Counted from the first letter of the stretch, positions 16,765-25,311 are shown. The stretch is DNA of 42,226 bases from a virus (IMGVR_UViG_3300020152_000040:1-42226); one strand, 5' to 3'. Notes: a model not told the origin generated them from the letters alone. Program-made: numbers and translations.

Positions 16765-17291
16765 CGGCGCGCTACCTCGGCTCGGTGACGGTCGGAAGTG
16801 CACTTCCGGGGGGCGTCCAGCTCGCCGCGGCGGGGTCGGCGGCGATCGGCGCGTCGCTCCCCGCGCTGAACGAGCAGCTCGCCGCGCTCGTCGCCTACGT
16901 GCCGGCGCCGATCGACTTCACGGCGCAGCTCTCGGCCCTTAAGGCGATGATCACCGCCGTCGAGACGTCGATCGCGCTCGGCCTCCCGGCGCCGTCGGTG
17001 AGCGTTCAGGTGGCCGAGATCGGCAAGCTGATCGCGGGACTCAAGGGCCAGATCGCGAACGTGAGTGCACAGCTCGCGGTGATCAGTCAGCTACAGGCCG
17101 CGTTCGGAGCCGCCGGCGTCCACGTCGCCGCGTTCGAGGGGCCGGCCGGGGCGATGGCCGCCGAGCTCGGCGCCGTCCTCGGTGGCGCTCCCGGCCTCGG
17201 TGCCGGCGACAAGGCACATGCGGTGCTGCTCGCGACCACCGTCCCCGCGACGTGGGCCGCGCTCTCGGCGATGATCAAGGCGACGCCATGA
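16761..17291 (+). CDS. Hypothetical structural protein between spike and wedge genes
   Basis: 176 aa, mostly alanine/leucine-rich helices with heptad-like spacing (LSALKAMITAVETSIALG, IGKLIAGLKGQIANVSAQLA). No charged catalytic motif. Lies in the Mu gp45 position but has no needle-like beta sequence. Might be a coiled-coil fibre-like hub component or a tip cap. Linked by ATGA overlaps. Confidence 0.65.
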   Translation: MTARYLGSVTVGSALPGGVQLAAAGSAAIGASLPALNEQLAALVAYVPAPIDFTAQLSALKAMITAVETSIALGLPAPSVSVQVAEIGKLIAGLKGQIANVSAQLAVISQLQAAFGAAGVHVAAFEGPAGAMAAELGAVLGGAPGLGAGDKAHAVLLATTVPATWAALSAMIKATP

Positions 17292-17758
17292 ACGACACCG
17301 TCCTCGCCGCCATCGATCGGGAGCTCGCCGCGCTCGAGCACGTCGCCGAACCGCCCACCGGCGATCTCGGGTGGGGCCGGGATCTGTCCTGTGTCGCCGA
17401 GCTCTCGCCGACGCTCGCCGAGGTCGATCCCTGGACGGTGCGCGCCATCGGCGAGGCGGCGATCCGGAGGCTCACCACGCCGCACGGGACGCTCGTCGAC
17501 GCGCCGGACTACGGCCTCGACGTGCGCTCGTTCTGCAATCGCGGCGTGACCCCGCTCGATCTCGCCGAGCTCGGCGGCCGCGCGCGGCTCGAGCTGCTCG
17601 ACGACGATCGGATCGACGAGGCCCTCGTCACCGTCACCGCGCCGAGTCCCGGCCTCCTGAACGTGAACGCGCGGCTCACGCCGGCCGATCCGCGGCTCAG
17701 GCCGTTCGCGCTCGTCCTCGCCGTCACCTCGGCGAGCGTGCTTGTGGAGGCCCTGTGA
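17288..17758 (+). CDS. Baseplate wedge protein, GPW/gp25 type (Mu gp46)
   Basis: 156 aa. DLGWGRDLSCVAELSPTLAE, then RRLTTPHGTLVDAPDYGLDV, the recognisable core of gp25-like/Mu gp46 baseplate proteins, followed by LNVNARLTPADPRLRPF. The protein nucleates sheath polymerisation from the baseplate in T4-like systems. The order gp46-gp47 is retained. ATG at 17288 in an ATGA overlap. Confidence 0.88.
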   Translation: MNDTVLAAIDRELAALEHVAEPPTGDLGWGRDLSCVAELSPTLAEVDPWTVRAIGEAAIRRLTTPHGTLVDAPDYGLDVRSFCNRGVTPLDLAELGGRARLELLDDDRIDEALVTVTAPSPGLLNVNARLTPADPRLRPFALVLAVTSASVLVEAL

Positions 17759-18933
17759 CCTACTCGATCGACGAGCTCACGACACCGCTCACGCGCGCCG
17801 AGGTGGAACAGCGGATCTACGCAGCACTCGCCGCGCGCGGGGTCACCGTCACCGCGTGGAAACCGGGAAGTGTCATGCGCACGATGATCGCGGCCTCGGC
17901 GATCGTCATGTCGGCGTTTTCGGAGCTCACTGCGCGCGCGGCGCGAGCGGGGTTCGCGGAGACGGCCGAGGGGCCGTGGCTCTCGCTCGTCGCGTGGCAC
18001 GGCCGCCGCGTCCAGCGAATCGAGGCGACGTACGCCGAGGGACAGATTACGCTCACGAATACCGGCGGCGGTGTCTACGTCCTCGACGTCGACGATCTGA
18101 TCGCCGCGAACGCCGAGAGCGGAAAGCAATACCGGAACACCGAGGCCGTATCGCTCGGTGCGCTCGAGACGGCAACGGTGGCCGTGCGTGCCGTCGAGGC
18201 CGGCGCGGCGTCGACGGCGGCGCCGGGGGAGATCACCGCGCTTGTGACACCGCTGCTCGGCGTGACGGTGACGAACGCGGCGCCGGTGGTGGGCGCCGAC
18301 GCGGAGACGGACGCCGAGCTCCGCGCGCGGTATGACGAGCGGCTCGGCGCGCTCTCGCCGATGGGGCCGTGGGACGCGTACACGTACGCCGCGCGGATGG
18401 CGACGCGTGCGGACGGCTCGCGCGTCGGCGTCTCGCGCGTGCGCACCGTGCCGGACGGCGCCGGCGGCGTAACGGTGTACGTCGCGACGGCGAGCGGCGG
18501 CGTGGGCGGCACGGCCGGCGACGTGGGGACGGACCTCGGCGCCATCGACGAGGCCATCGCACAGCGCGCCGAGCCGCTCGCGGTGACGGCCGTGGCGGCG
18601 TCGGCGGCGGTGGTCGCGGTGCCTGTCACGTACAAGGCGTGGATCCTGAACACGTCGGGGCTCACCGAGACACAGATCCGCGAGACGATCGAGGACGCGC
18701 TCGTCGCGTGGTTCGCGGTGCAACCGATCGGCGGCCACCGCGCCGGCGTGACGGGGCGGCTCTACCACGACGCGATCCGCACGGTGATCGGCGCGAGCAT
18801 CCCGCAGATCTTCCACGTCGAGATCACCGCGCCGGCCGGGGACGTCGTGCTCGCCGCGTCGGAGGTGGCGGTGCTCGGCGCGGTGACGGCGACGTCGATC
18901 GTCCAGGTGTCGCCGACGCGTGAGGGCGTATGA
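17755..18933 (+). CDS. Baseplate wedge protein J (Mu gp47)
   Basis: 392 aa. The N-terminal part up to about 90 (GSVMRTMIAASAIVMSAFSE) is followed by LVTPLLGVTVTNAAP, GADAETDAELRARYDERLGA around 180-200, and RLYHDAIRTVIGASIPQIFH near the C-terminus, which is the order of motifs in baseplate J-like proteins. GTG start, GTGA overlap with gp46. The next expected Mu gene, gp48, appears only after an inserted fibre-like gene. Confidence 0.9.
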   Translation: MTYSIDELTTPLTRAEVEQRIYAALAARGVTVTAWKPGSVMRTMIAASAIVMSAFSELTARAARAGFAETAEGPWLSLVAWHGRRVQRIEATYAEGQITLTNTGGGVYVLDVDDLIAANAESGKQYRNTEAVSLGALETATVAVRAVEAGAASTAAPGEITALVTPLLGVTVTNAAPVVGADAETDAELRARYDERLGALSPMGPWDAYTYAARMATRADGSRVGVSRVRTVPDGAGGVTVYVATASGGVGGTAGDVGTDLGAIDEAIAQRAEPLAVTAVAASAAVVAVPVTYKAWILNTSGLTETQIRETIEDALVAWFAVQPIGGHRAGVTGRLYHDAIRTVIGASIPQIFHVEITAPAGDVVLAASEVAVLGAVTATSIVQVSPTREGV

Positions 18934-19934
18934 CGGTCGTTTTTGAGCTTCCGACCGGCTCGCCGCTCCCCTCGCGCGCGGCCGCGATCCGCTTCGCGGC
19001 GAGCGGGGAGGTCCTCGCGGTGAGCGTGGCCATGCCGGGACACCAAGAGGAGCGCGCCTATCGCGACGGGGCATTCGTCGAGCCGTATCTCCGAAGCGCG
19101 CGCGATGGCTCGAGCTTCGCGGTGCGGCGGGATGGCGGATGGCCGGCCCCTCCTACGGTGTACGTCGACGAGGCGGAACCGCCGCGGCTCACCGCGTGGG
19201 ACACGCTCTATGAAATCGATTTCACCGCGCAGCCGAGCCAGGACTTTCACAGCTATCTCGAAAACTCGCTCGCGTCGTCGCGCACCGTCGCGATCGCCGG
19301 CCTTGCGTGGGAGGTCTACAACGGGTCGGCGAGCACGTATGGACAACGGCTCGTCGCCGGCGTCGGCGTGCAGCTCCACGCCGACGGCCGGATCTTCGCG
19401 GCCGGCCAGCAACGCCAGAACGCCGGCGCGTCCTGCAAGCTCGCGCTCTCACAGCTCGCCGGCTATGACCCCGCGAAAGCAACGGCCGTCCTCTGTCGGA
19501 TCACTGGCAACGCGAGCGGTGGCGGCATTCAGCAAGCGGGGGCGGCTCTCTATCGCGACGCGGCGTGGACGGCTACCACGACGTTCTCGGCCGCGCGCGG
19601 CATGGCGTGCCACTTTCAGACCGGAAGCGGGTTCGCGAGCGTGTTCTACGGCCTCACCGAGCGCACCGGCGGCCGCGCCGTCGGCCCCTCGGCGTTCGAT
19701 CGTGTGGTGGGTGTGGTGCGCGCGGCAGACGGGATCTTTGGCTACGGCGTGAGCGGCCCGTGGTCCGGCGATTTCCCGGCGATCGAGGTGATGGAACCCA
19801 TCGCGTCGGGGCTCACGCTCTCGGCGAGTACAGGCGCGCAGGAGGCCGCTTTCATCGTGGGCTCAAATAGTGCGCCGTTCGGCACGTTTTGGACCTGTAC
19901 ACACATGCGCGTTTTGCAGAGGGCCGCGACATGA
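18930..19934 (+). CDS. Tail fibre/lectin-like protein between J and I genes
   Basis: 334 aa. Residues 1-80 look like a small beta domain attached to the baseplate; residues 95-330 have the aromatic/glycine-rich beta pattern of a concanavalin/LamG-like sandwich (YEIDFTAQPSQDFHSYLE, VFYGLTERTGGR, GIFGYGVSGPWSG). Such domains bind surface carbohydrates. Its place between J and the gp48/I gene is unusual. The same beta-sandwich style recurs in the larger fibre at 21081. ATGA overlaps at both ends. Confidence 0.65.
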   Translation: MTVVFELPTGSPLPSRAAAIRFAASGEVLAVSVAMPGHQEERAYRDGAFVEPYLRSARDGSSFAVRRDGGWPAPPTVYVDEAEPPRLTAWDTLYEIDFTAQPSQDFHSYLENSLASSRTVAIAGLAWEVYNGSASTYGQRLVAGVGVQLHADGRIFAAGQQRQNAGASCKLALSQLAGYDPAKATAVLCRITGNASGGGIQQAGAALYRDAAWTATTTFSAARGMACHFQTGSGFASVFYGLTERTGGRAVGPSAFDRVVGVVRAADGIFGYGVSGPWSGDFPAIEVMEPIASGLTLSASTGAQEAAFIVGSNSAPFGTFWTCTHMRVLQRAAT

Positions 19935-20662
19935 CGAGCAGCGCGTCCTATCGGCTTCCGAGTAACTCCGGCTCCGGCGAGGGAAGTGGCGCCGGCCGAC
20001 GGACCTTTCGCGACGCCGTCCGCGAGCTCTCGCCGCCGTGGCTCCGCGGCGGACTCGGGGAAGCGATCCTCGGCGCCGTCGCCGAGCAGCTGGACGATCT
20101 CACCGATCGGCTCGTCGCCGGCGTCCGGGTGCGGTTTCCGGGGCTCGAGGGAATGGAGTCGCTCGCGCTCGTCGGCCGCGAGCGCCGCATCCGGCGCGGC
20201 CGCCTCGAGACGGACGCCGTCTACACCGAGCGCCTCGGCCGCTGGCTCGACGATCACCGCCGGCGGGGCGGGGCGTACGCGCTGCTCGGCCAACTTCATG
20301 CGCACTACGCGCCGGCGGCGTTCCCGGTCGCGCTTCGATATGCGTCGGGGCGGCGGTATGCGATGGACGCGGCCGGCGCCATCGTGCGGGACGTCGCCGC
20401 GTGGGACGTCCCCGGCGGGGCTGTGCCGCGGTGGGCGCGCTGGTGGCTGTTCTACGCGTGGCCGACGCCGATCTCGGATGATGGGGTGTGGAGCGATCCC
20501 GGCACGTGGGGAGACGGCGGCGTGTGGGGGTCCGATCTCACGCCGGCGGAGGTGCGCGATCTCCGACTTGTCCCGCGCGAGTGGGGCGCGGCGCACGCGA
20601 CGGGGCGAATCGTGCTCGAGTCGCCCACCATGACAGTTACGATCTCCGTCGAGGGAGGGTAG
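19931..20662 (+). CDS. Baseplate/tail protein I-like (Mu gp48 position)
   Basis: 243 aa. The helical N-terminal region (FRDAVRELSPPWLRGGLGEA, VAEQLDDLTDRLVAGVRVRF) is followed by ERLGRWLDDHRRRGGAYALL. The C-terminal half has an aspartate/glycine/tryptophan motif (WSDPGTWGDGGVWGSDLTPA) seen in baseplate-associated tail proteins. ATG at 19931 with ATGA overlap. It likely links the wedge to the fibres. Confidence 0.7.
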   Translation: MTSSASYRLPSNSGSGEGSGAGRRTFRDAVRELSPPWLRGGLGEAILGAVAEQLDDLTDRLVAGVRVRFPGLEGMESLALVGRERRIRRGRLETDAVYTERLGRWLDDHRRRGGAYALLGQLHAHYAPAAFPVALRYASGRRYAMDAAGAIVRDVAAWDVPGGAVPRWARWWLFYAWPTPISDDGVWSDPGTWGDGGVWGSDLTPAEVRDLRLVPREWGAAHATGRIVLESPTMTVTISVEGG

Positions 20663-20666
20663 AGAC

Positions 20667-21077
20667 ATGCCGTTGAGAGACCTGTTTCCGTCGCACGGCC
20701 GCGCGGCCGCGAGCGCGACGAGCTTGCGCGCACCACTGCGCGGCGAGATCCTCCCGATCACGGTCACCACCGCAAGCAAGCGATTCGCGACGCCGGCGGC
20801 GTGGCGCGGTTCGCTCGTTCGGATGCAGGCCGACGGCGGCGATCTGTACGTCCAGGTGTCGACGGCCGCGGACGCCGGTGTGAGCATCGCGGCGCGCGCG
20901 GCCGAGGCGGGGGCGCCGCTGATCACGCTCACCGCGCCGACCGGCGCCGAGACGGGGTGTTTCAAGATCCCCGACGGGACGTGGCTCGACGTCCCTTTCC
21001 CCGACGTGACGGACGGCTCGTTTGCGCTCGTCGGTTCGGCGGCCATGGTGGCGCGCTGCCACCTGTCGGAGACGTGA
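20667..21077 (+). CDS. Hypothetical small beta-rich virion protein
   Basis: 136 aa, beta-rich with no cysteine motif (GEILPITVTTASKRFATPAA, CFKIPDGTWLDVPFPDVTDG). Strong GAGGGAGGG ribosome site. Located between protein I and the main fibre, where fibre-assembly or tip proteins are found. No family recognised. Confidence 0.65.
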   Translation: MPLRDLFPSHGRAAASATSLRAPLRGEILPITVTTASKRFATPAAWRGSLVRMQADGGDLYVQVSTAADAGVSIAARAAEAGAPLITLTAPTGAETGCFKIPDGTWLDVPFPDVTDGSFALVGSAAMVARCHLSET

Positions 21078-21080
21078 GCG

Positions 21081-22655
21081 ATGGCGCCGCGGACGCTACT
21101 GGACGAGCTCGCCGCGCGCGCCGCGGCCTTCATCGATCGCCGGGGCGGCGCGGGCATGCGTCGGGGAGGCCGCGGGCGAGGGAGCGTGCTCGGGAGGAAG
21201 GTCGACCGGACGATCTACGGAATCCAGCCAGCCGCGGGCAGCTACTACGGAACGGCCGCGGGTGGCGGCGAGAGCGGCGACGCGAGCGGTTTCGGTGGTC
21301 TCCTGCTCGCGCAGGCCAACCGACTCTCGACCGGCGCGGTCCGCTTTCTCGCGGGGCGCGCATCGACTGGCGACGTCGGATACGGATTCTACATCAACAC
21401 CGCGAACGGCCTGTTTTTTGGCGCGCGCAACGGAGCGAACACCGCGCTCGTGCAGACCGGCGCCTACACGCTGCAGCCGAGCGACGTCGGCAAGATCTTG
21501 TGTATCGCCGGCCGGCACGAGGGTAACGCCGTACGACTGACGGTCAATCGCGACATCACGCCGGCGTCGGCGGCGATCACCGGATTTACGGCGCACACCG
21601 GGCCGCACTTCCTTGGTGCGCTCGGCGCCGTCGCGACCGCGCTCGACGTTGTGATCATCGACCACGTCACCTATCGCGGTGTGCTGTCCGAGGCGCAGAT
21701 CCGCACCGTGATGGCACAAGCGCGGGCTCTTGGCCGCTTCCCCGACTCTATCGACGGTGTGGCCCTTGCGCACCGTTGGCCGGAGCGCGCTGCGCTCAAG
21801 TCACTCGTCGCGCCCGCCGTGCTCGACGATGTTGTGACGAAGGCGCCGGCCGATGCGATGACGAAGACGGGCGCGCCGATCGTGGTCGCGATCGACCAGA
21901 CGGCGCCGAAGGCGTGGGGCTACGAGACGCAGCCGATCACCTACGGTGTGCGCGCTCCGAGCATGGCGGACTACTACGTAAACACCACGGGCGCGCTCGC
22001 GGGCCATCCGGCCGGCACGTTCTGGTGGCTCTGGCTCACGGTGCATTCGCAGGCAGTGGCGAGTGGGTCACGTGTCGTGTTCTCAAGGCGCGGCCCGTCC
22101 GGCACCTTCCCCGGCTGGAACTGGCAGACCCTCGGCGCGAACGCGAGTCTCACCTTTGCGCTCGGGACCGACAACGCGGGCGGCGCAAACTACCAGGCCC
22201 CGCTCATCTCTATCCCGGCCGCAGACGTGGGGAAGATGCTCCTCGTCTACGCGGTGCTCGACCCGGCCGCTCTGCGCGTTCGTTCGTACACGAAGCGCGC
22301 CGAGCAGGGCACCGGCACCACCGTCGCCGGCACCTATCTGCCGCCTGCGTCCGACGTGAACCTGATGCTCTTGCGTCGCGTGGACGGCCTCACCGCCGAT
22401 GGCGTCACGATCCACGCAGTGGGCGGCGGGTACGCCGTGCCGTCCCTCGCCACGATCCAGGCGCACACGGACGCCGTGGTCGCGACGGAGACGGCGCAGA
22501 GGATGCCCGGCGTCGACGTGCAGTGGGGTTGGGACTTCAAGCTCGCTGCCACCGCGCCCGCTCAGGTTCCCGAACGCCAGAGCGGCGCCGACCCACTCAT
22601 CCGGCAGGGGGCGCCTTCGATGGCGCCGACGCATGCGCGGGCATGGAACTTCTAG
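21081..22655 (+). CDS. Main tail fibre with two LamG/concanavalin-like domains
   Basis: 524 aa. After a basic N-terminus (about 1-50), two related modules of about 180 residues are visible: GYGFYINTANGLFFGARNGA...SDVGKILCIAG (about 90-160) and LTFALGTDNAGGANYQ...ADVGKMLLVYA (about 350-420). The repeated (S/A)DVGK(I/M)L signature supports an internal duplication. Receptor-binding protein by position. Codon choice is slightly less GC-extreme than in the head genes, consistent with exchange of receptor-binding genes between phages (weak). Confidence 0.75.
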   Translation: MAPRTLLDELAARAAAFIDRRGGAGMRRGGRGRGSVLGRKVDRTIYGIQPAAGSYYGTAAGGGESGDASGFGGLLLAQANRLSTGAVRFLAGRASTGDVGYGFYINTANGLFFGARNGANTALVQTGAYTLQPSDVGKILCIAGRHEGNAVRLTVNRDITPASAAITGFTAHTGPHFLGALGAVATALDVVIIDHVTYRGVLSEAQIRTVMAQARALGRFPDSIDGVALAHRWPERAALKSLVAPAVLDDVVTKAPADAMTKTGAPIVVAIDQTAPKAWGYETQPITYGVRAPSMADYYVNTTGALAGHPAGTFWWLWLTVHSQAVASGSRVVFSRRGPSGTFPGWNWQTLGANASLTFALGTDNAGGANYQAPLISIPAADVGKMLLVYAVLDPAALRVRSYTKRAEQGTGTTVAGTYLPPASDVNLMLLRRVDGLTADGVTIHAVGGGYAVPSLATIQAHTDAVVATETAQRMPGVDVQWGWDFKLAATAPAQVPERQSGADPLIRQGAPSMAPTHARAWNF

Positions 22656-22672
22656 TCGACAGGAGTGAGATC

Positions 22673-23098
22673 ATGGAGCGACTCACAGAAGCGGATCTCG
22701 AGGGCAACGTGGATCGGCTGGTGACCGAGCTGATAGAGGGCTCTCCCGTCGCCGACGCGGACATGCCCGAACGCATCGACGCCGAAGGGAACATCACGAC
22801 GGACGAGAGCGGCATCTTCGTCGACCACTGCGATCGTCAGGTGGTCTCGTACTACCAGGATCGTCAAGGCCGGTGGAAGCCGACCGCGCTCAAGGTCGGC
22901 GACGACGTCATCTGCGCGGGGATCCCCCTGCGTGTCGTCGCGCCTGCGCGCGGACGCGGCTATTTCAGCGGCTACTACAGTCCATGGTTCGGCGAGACCC
23001 TCGTACCCATCGAAGCCCGGTACGTGACCGAGCGTGCACCGCTCGATCCGAACGAGACGCCGATGCCCATCATTCCCGACGAGGAGGTGACGCCGTGA
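22673..23098 (+). CDS. Hypothetical protein downstream of the fibre
   Basis: 141 aa, acidic, with DRQVVSYYQDRQGRWKPTAL and RGRGYFSGYYSPWFGE, aromatic-rich. AGGAGTGAG Shine-Dalgarno decides for ATG 22673 over the in-frame ATG at 22643. Position suggests a fibre chaperone or accessory protein; no family recognised. Confidence 0.75.
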   Translation: MERLTEADLEGNVDRLVTELIEGSPVADADMPERIDAEGNITTDESGIFVDHCDRQVVSYYQDRQGRWKPTALKVGDDVICAGIPLRVVAPARGRGYFSGYYSPWFGETLVPIEARYVTERAPLDPNETPMPIIPDEEVTP

Positions 23099-23232
23099 AA
23101 CACACGAAGAAGAGGCGTGACGCCAAGTCGGATCTGCAGGCAGCGCTTCGCGCGATGCCGCCCAAGGTGGCGCAGATCGTACGCGAGGGCGTGAAGAAGC
23201 ACGCTCCGGAGCTGCTACGCGGCCATGGATAG
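23095..23232 (+). CDS. Small basic hypothetical protein
   Basis: 45 aa, start MKHTKKRRDAKSDLQ, very basic with one predicted helix. GAGGAGG immediately upstream and a GTGA overlap support translation. Overlaps the following holin gene by 8 bases. May be a small lysis accessory protein. Confidence 0.6.
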   Translation: MKHTKKRRDAKSDLQAALRAMPPKVAQIVREGVKKHAPELLRGHG

Positions 23233-23638
23233 CGCCACCGCGGCTCTTTGGACGCTTGCCGCCGCGGTGCTGCTCGGCCTCGCGTCGCTCGTTCCGCACG
23301 CGATCGCGGCCATGAAGGCGCGAATCGACAAGGATAAGGCGCAGGCCGAGCACGACAGAGAGCTGCTCGAGCTCGCGCGCGTGCGTGCCCGGCGCGAGGC
23401 AGCGTTCGACGCGGCCGCGACGATGGAGCTCGCGAAGTCTCCCGGCATGAGTGGCGCCGACAAGCTCGCCGCCGCGCTCACGATCGCGAACGCACAGACG
23501 CCGGACTCCATCACCGTCACGACGGCCGACGTCGAAGCCGCGCTCCCGCGCGTGCGCGCGAGCCTCGCGACGCCGACGAGCAGCTTCCCGCCGCCGGCCG
23601 ACGCCGACCGGCCGACGAACCCGATCCGCGCGAGGTGA
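23225..23638 (+). CDS. Holin, LLH/superfamily-6-like
   Basis: 137 aa. One N-terminal hydrophobic span (about 6-29, TAALWTLAAAVLLGLASLVP), then a charged coiled coil (KARIDKDKAQAEHDRELLEL) and a C-terminal part GADKLAAALTIANAQTPDSI ... VEAALPRV as in LL-H-type holins, whose tail carries a 'KLAAAL...I' helix and 'IEAAV' end. Inserts in the inner membrane to time lysis. The endolysin lies three genes downstream. Confidence 0.75.
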   Translation: MDSATAALWTLAAAVLLGLASLVPHAIAAMKARIDKDKAQAEHDRELLELARVRARREAAFDAAATMELAKSPGMSGADKLAAALTIANAQTPDSITVTTADVEAALPRVRASLATPTSSFPPPADADRPTNPIRAR

Positions 23639-23642
23639 GAGC

Positions 23643-23909
23643 ATGGGACTGTCCGATACGGCGAAGAAAGCAGGCGCCGCGGCCGGTGCCGCTGTGGCGG
23701 CCTACAAGGCCACGGTGACGGTGACGGGCCGGCCTGTCGCGAGACGGCTCGAGCCGGCATCGATCACCATCGCGGGGATCCCCGTGTTCGAGCGGAACGG
23801 CGAGCTGGACCGGACGTGGTTCGGCTTCATCCGACGAGGCAAGAGCCGTGTCGCGCGCGAGCACCTCGCCGCGAGGAGCGGCTCGGAAGGCGGCGACGAT
23901 GGACGGTGA
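23643..23909 (+). CDS. Hypothetical protein in the lysis cluster
   Basis: 88 aa. Alanine-rich N-terminus (AKKAGAAAGAAVAAYKATVT) may be a short membrane-associated helix; then AGIPVFERNGELDRTWFGFI and a basic tail. No spanin signature is evident. Lies between holin and endolysin genes. Confidence 0.6.
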   Translation: MGLSDTAKKAGAAAGAAVAAYKATVTVTGRPVARRLEPASITIAGIPVFERNGELDRTWFGFIRRGKSRVAREHLAARSGSEGGDDGR

Positions 23910-24189
23910 GGAGCGCGAGGCCATCGCCGCGGCCGAGCGGCGCCTTGTCGGCTCGACGCCGACGCCGACGAGAATCGCCGCGGTCCACGATCTCGCCACC
24001 GATCGCGCGGCGTGGCGGACGTACGCCGCGGCCGCGCTCACGGGCATGCTCGCCGCGCGCCTCATCCCGCCGCACGAGATGCACCGCGCCGACGGCCTCG
24101 CGTACGCCGCCGAGATCGCGGACGACATGCTCGAGCTCGAGCGCGCGCGGTTCGCGGAAGGGGGCGGCGGTGGCGACGCTCCCCGGTAA
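23899..24189 (+). CDS. Hypothetical helical protein in the lysis cluster
   Basis: 96 aa, ATG at 23899 overlapping the end of the preceding gene by 11 bases. Helical and charged (RRLVGSTPTPTRIAAVHDLA, ADGLAYAAEIADDMLELERA), ending in glycines. No membrane span. Function unknown. Confidence 0.6.
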   Translation: MDGEEREAIAAAERRLVGSTPTPTRIAAVHDLATDRAAWRTYAAAALTGMLAARLIPPHEMHRADGLAYAAEIADDMLELERARFAEGGGGGDAPR

Positions 24190-24724
24190 GACACCGACGC
24201 CGCCGATCGGCCCCGTGCCGGTGGTGATCCCGGCGTGGATCCCCGTCGCGCTCGGTGAGATCGGCGTGCTCGAGGACATCCGGCCGGGGCTCTCGACGGC
24301 GCGGATCGAGGACTACCACGCCGTCACCGGCGCCGGCCGCGCGCCGGACGACGTCCCGTGGTGCGCCTCGTTCGTCTCGTGGTGTCTCGAGCAGTGCGGC
24401 ATCCGCTCGACGCGCTCGAAAACGGCGCGCTCCTACGCCGCGTGGGGCGTCGCCTGCGTGCGCTCGAGCAAGGTGGCGCCGCCGCGGCCGCGGTGGACGA
24501 TCGGCGCGGTGACGGTGTTCGGTCCGAGGGACGCGGACGCCGGCGGGACGGGGCACGTCGCGTTCTTGCTCGGCGCGAGCGGGCCGGACGTGTGGGTGCT
24601 CGGCGGGAACCAGGGTAACCGCGTGAGCATCGCCCAACGCAAGGCCGCCGACGTGATCGCGGTGCGGTGGCCCGAGTCGGTGGCCATCCCTACCAGCATC
24701 CGGCCGCCACCGGTGGCGCGGTAG
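24170..24724 (+). CDS. Endolysin, TIGR02594/CHAP-like amidase
   Basis: 184 aa. Recognisable TIGR02594 signature: VALGEIGVLEDIRPGLST, EDYHAVTGAGRAPDDVPWCA, then H129 in GTGHVAFLL and VLGGNQGN (143-150). Cys-His-Asn triad is likely C65, H129 and N147. Cleaves peptidoglycan peptide bonds; no signal peptide, so it needs the holin. GTG start lies inside the previous gene and follows GAAGGGGG. Confidence 0.85.
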   Translation: MATLPGKTPTPPIGPVPVVIPAWIPVALGEIGVLEDIRPGLSTARIEDYHAVTGAGRAPDDVPWCASFVSWCLEQCGIRSTRSKTARSYAAWGVACVRSSKVAPPRPRWTIGAVTVFGPRDADAGGTGHVAFLLGASGPDVWVLGGNQGNRVSIAQRKAADVIAVRWPESVAIPTSIRPPPVAR

Positions 24725-24779
24725 ACACGGCGACTTATCACCTTGTAGACTTGTCACCATGTCGACAAGTCACGCCGTC
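24724..24779 (+). promoter_or_regulatory. 8-bp phased repeat array over a start codon
   Basis: Octamers GACACGGC-GACTTATC-ACCTTGTA-GACTTGTC-ACCATGTC-GACAAGTC-ACGCCGTC. Two direct GACTTRTC copies lie 16 bp apart (24732, 24748) and an inverted GACAAGTC follows exactly 16 bp later (24764). The last pair forms a perfect inverted repeat with an 8-nt centre holding the ATG of the next gene (24759). Same spacing and sequence as upstream of parA (29552). Confidence 0.65.
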
Positions 24780-24953
24780 GTCCGGATCCACCTCGACGCG
24801 CCGGAGGGCCTCCCCCGCGCGCTCGTCACGCTGAACACGCTCGACGCCACGGGGCCGAGCACCGTCCTTGCCGGCCTCGGCGTCGCCGCCACGGCGCCGG
24901 GAGCGGTGCGCGCGGCCGTCCGCGCTGCTCGAGCGCGCCGGAGCCGGACGTGA
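24759..24953 (+). CDS. Small hypothetical protein under octamer control
   Basis: 64 aa, start SHAVVRIHLDAPEGLPRALV and an alanine/arginine-rich end. Its start codon is the centre of the GACTTGTC/GACAAGTC inverted repeat, so a bound repressor would cover the start. Overlaps the following ORF by GTGA. Not a membrane protein; no family recognised. Confidence 0.55.
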   Translation: MSTSHAVVRIHLDAPEGLPRALVTLNTLDATGPSTVLAGLGVAATAPGAVRAAVRAARARRSRT

Positions 24954-25111
24954 GCCGCGGTCAGCTCGCCGCCGTCCTCGCCGTCGTGGCGCTGCTCGAG
25001 CTCCGCCACTGCGCGGCGCCGGCCCTCGCGAGCCGGGACGCGCTCGGCCAGATCGCCGACGAGCTCCCGCGCATCCGGCGCGCGCTCGAGCAGTCGGCGC
25101 GGTGCCGGTGA
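24950..25111 (+). CDS. Small protein with N-terminal hydrophobic helix and cysteine
   Basis: 53 aa. N-terminal hydrophobic helix (SRGQLAAVLAVVALLELRHC) ending in C21, then an amphipathic helix (ASRDALGQIADELPRIRRAL). A short hydrophobic leader with a Cys near its end at the end of a lysis cluster is reminiscent of an outer-membrane spanin lipoprotein, but the residues before the Cys (LRH) do not fit a clean lipobox, so this is tentative. GTGA overlap with the previous gene. Confidence 0.5.
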   Translation: MSRGQLAAVLAVVALLELRHCAAPALASRDALGQIADELPRIRRALEQSARCR

Positions 25112-25193
25112 GGCGTGGGCGGCTCGTCAAGCGTCGTCTGACTTGTTGCACAACTCAGACGTTCACGCGGCGATCTGCTGAACGCGCGCACCC

Positions 25194-25220
25194 CCCTATT
25201 CCACGATCTACGGAATAGGG
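25194..25220 (+). terminator. Perfect 9-bp inverted repeat in the convergent gap
   Basis: CCCTATTCC (25194-25202) and GGAATAGGG (25212-25220) with a 9-nt loop. It is not followed by a T run, so it may be an operator or attachment-type structure rather than a terminator. Sits between the last plus gene (ends 25111) and the convergent minus gene. Confidence 0.45.
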
Positions 25221-25311
25221 TGTGACGGATGTTCAGGCGTGAAGTGACTCCCGCCTAGACGCACGGCTCCGGCTATGCTCCGCCGCGGCGCCGCGGACAG
25301 ATCCCGGCCCG

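Noticed and set aside
25108-25218. 36-codon ORF after the last lysis gene
   Set aside because: Runs into the 25194 inverted repeat and has no protein-like features.
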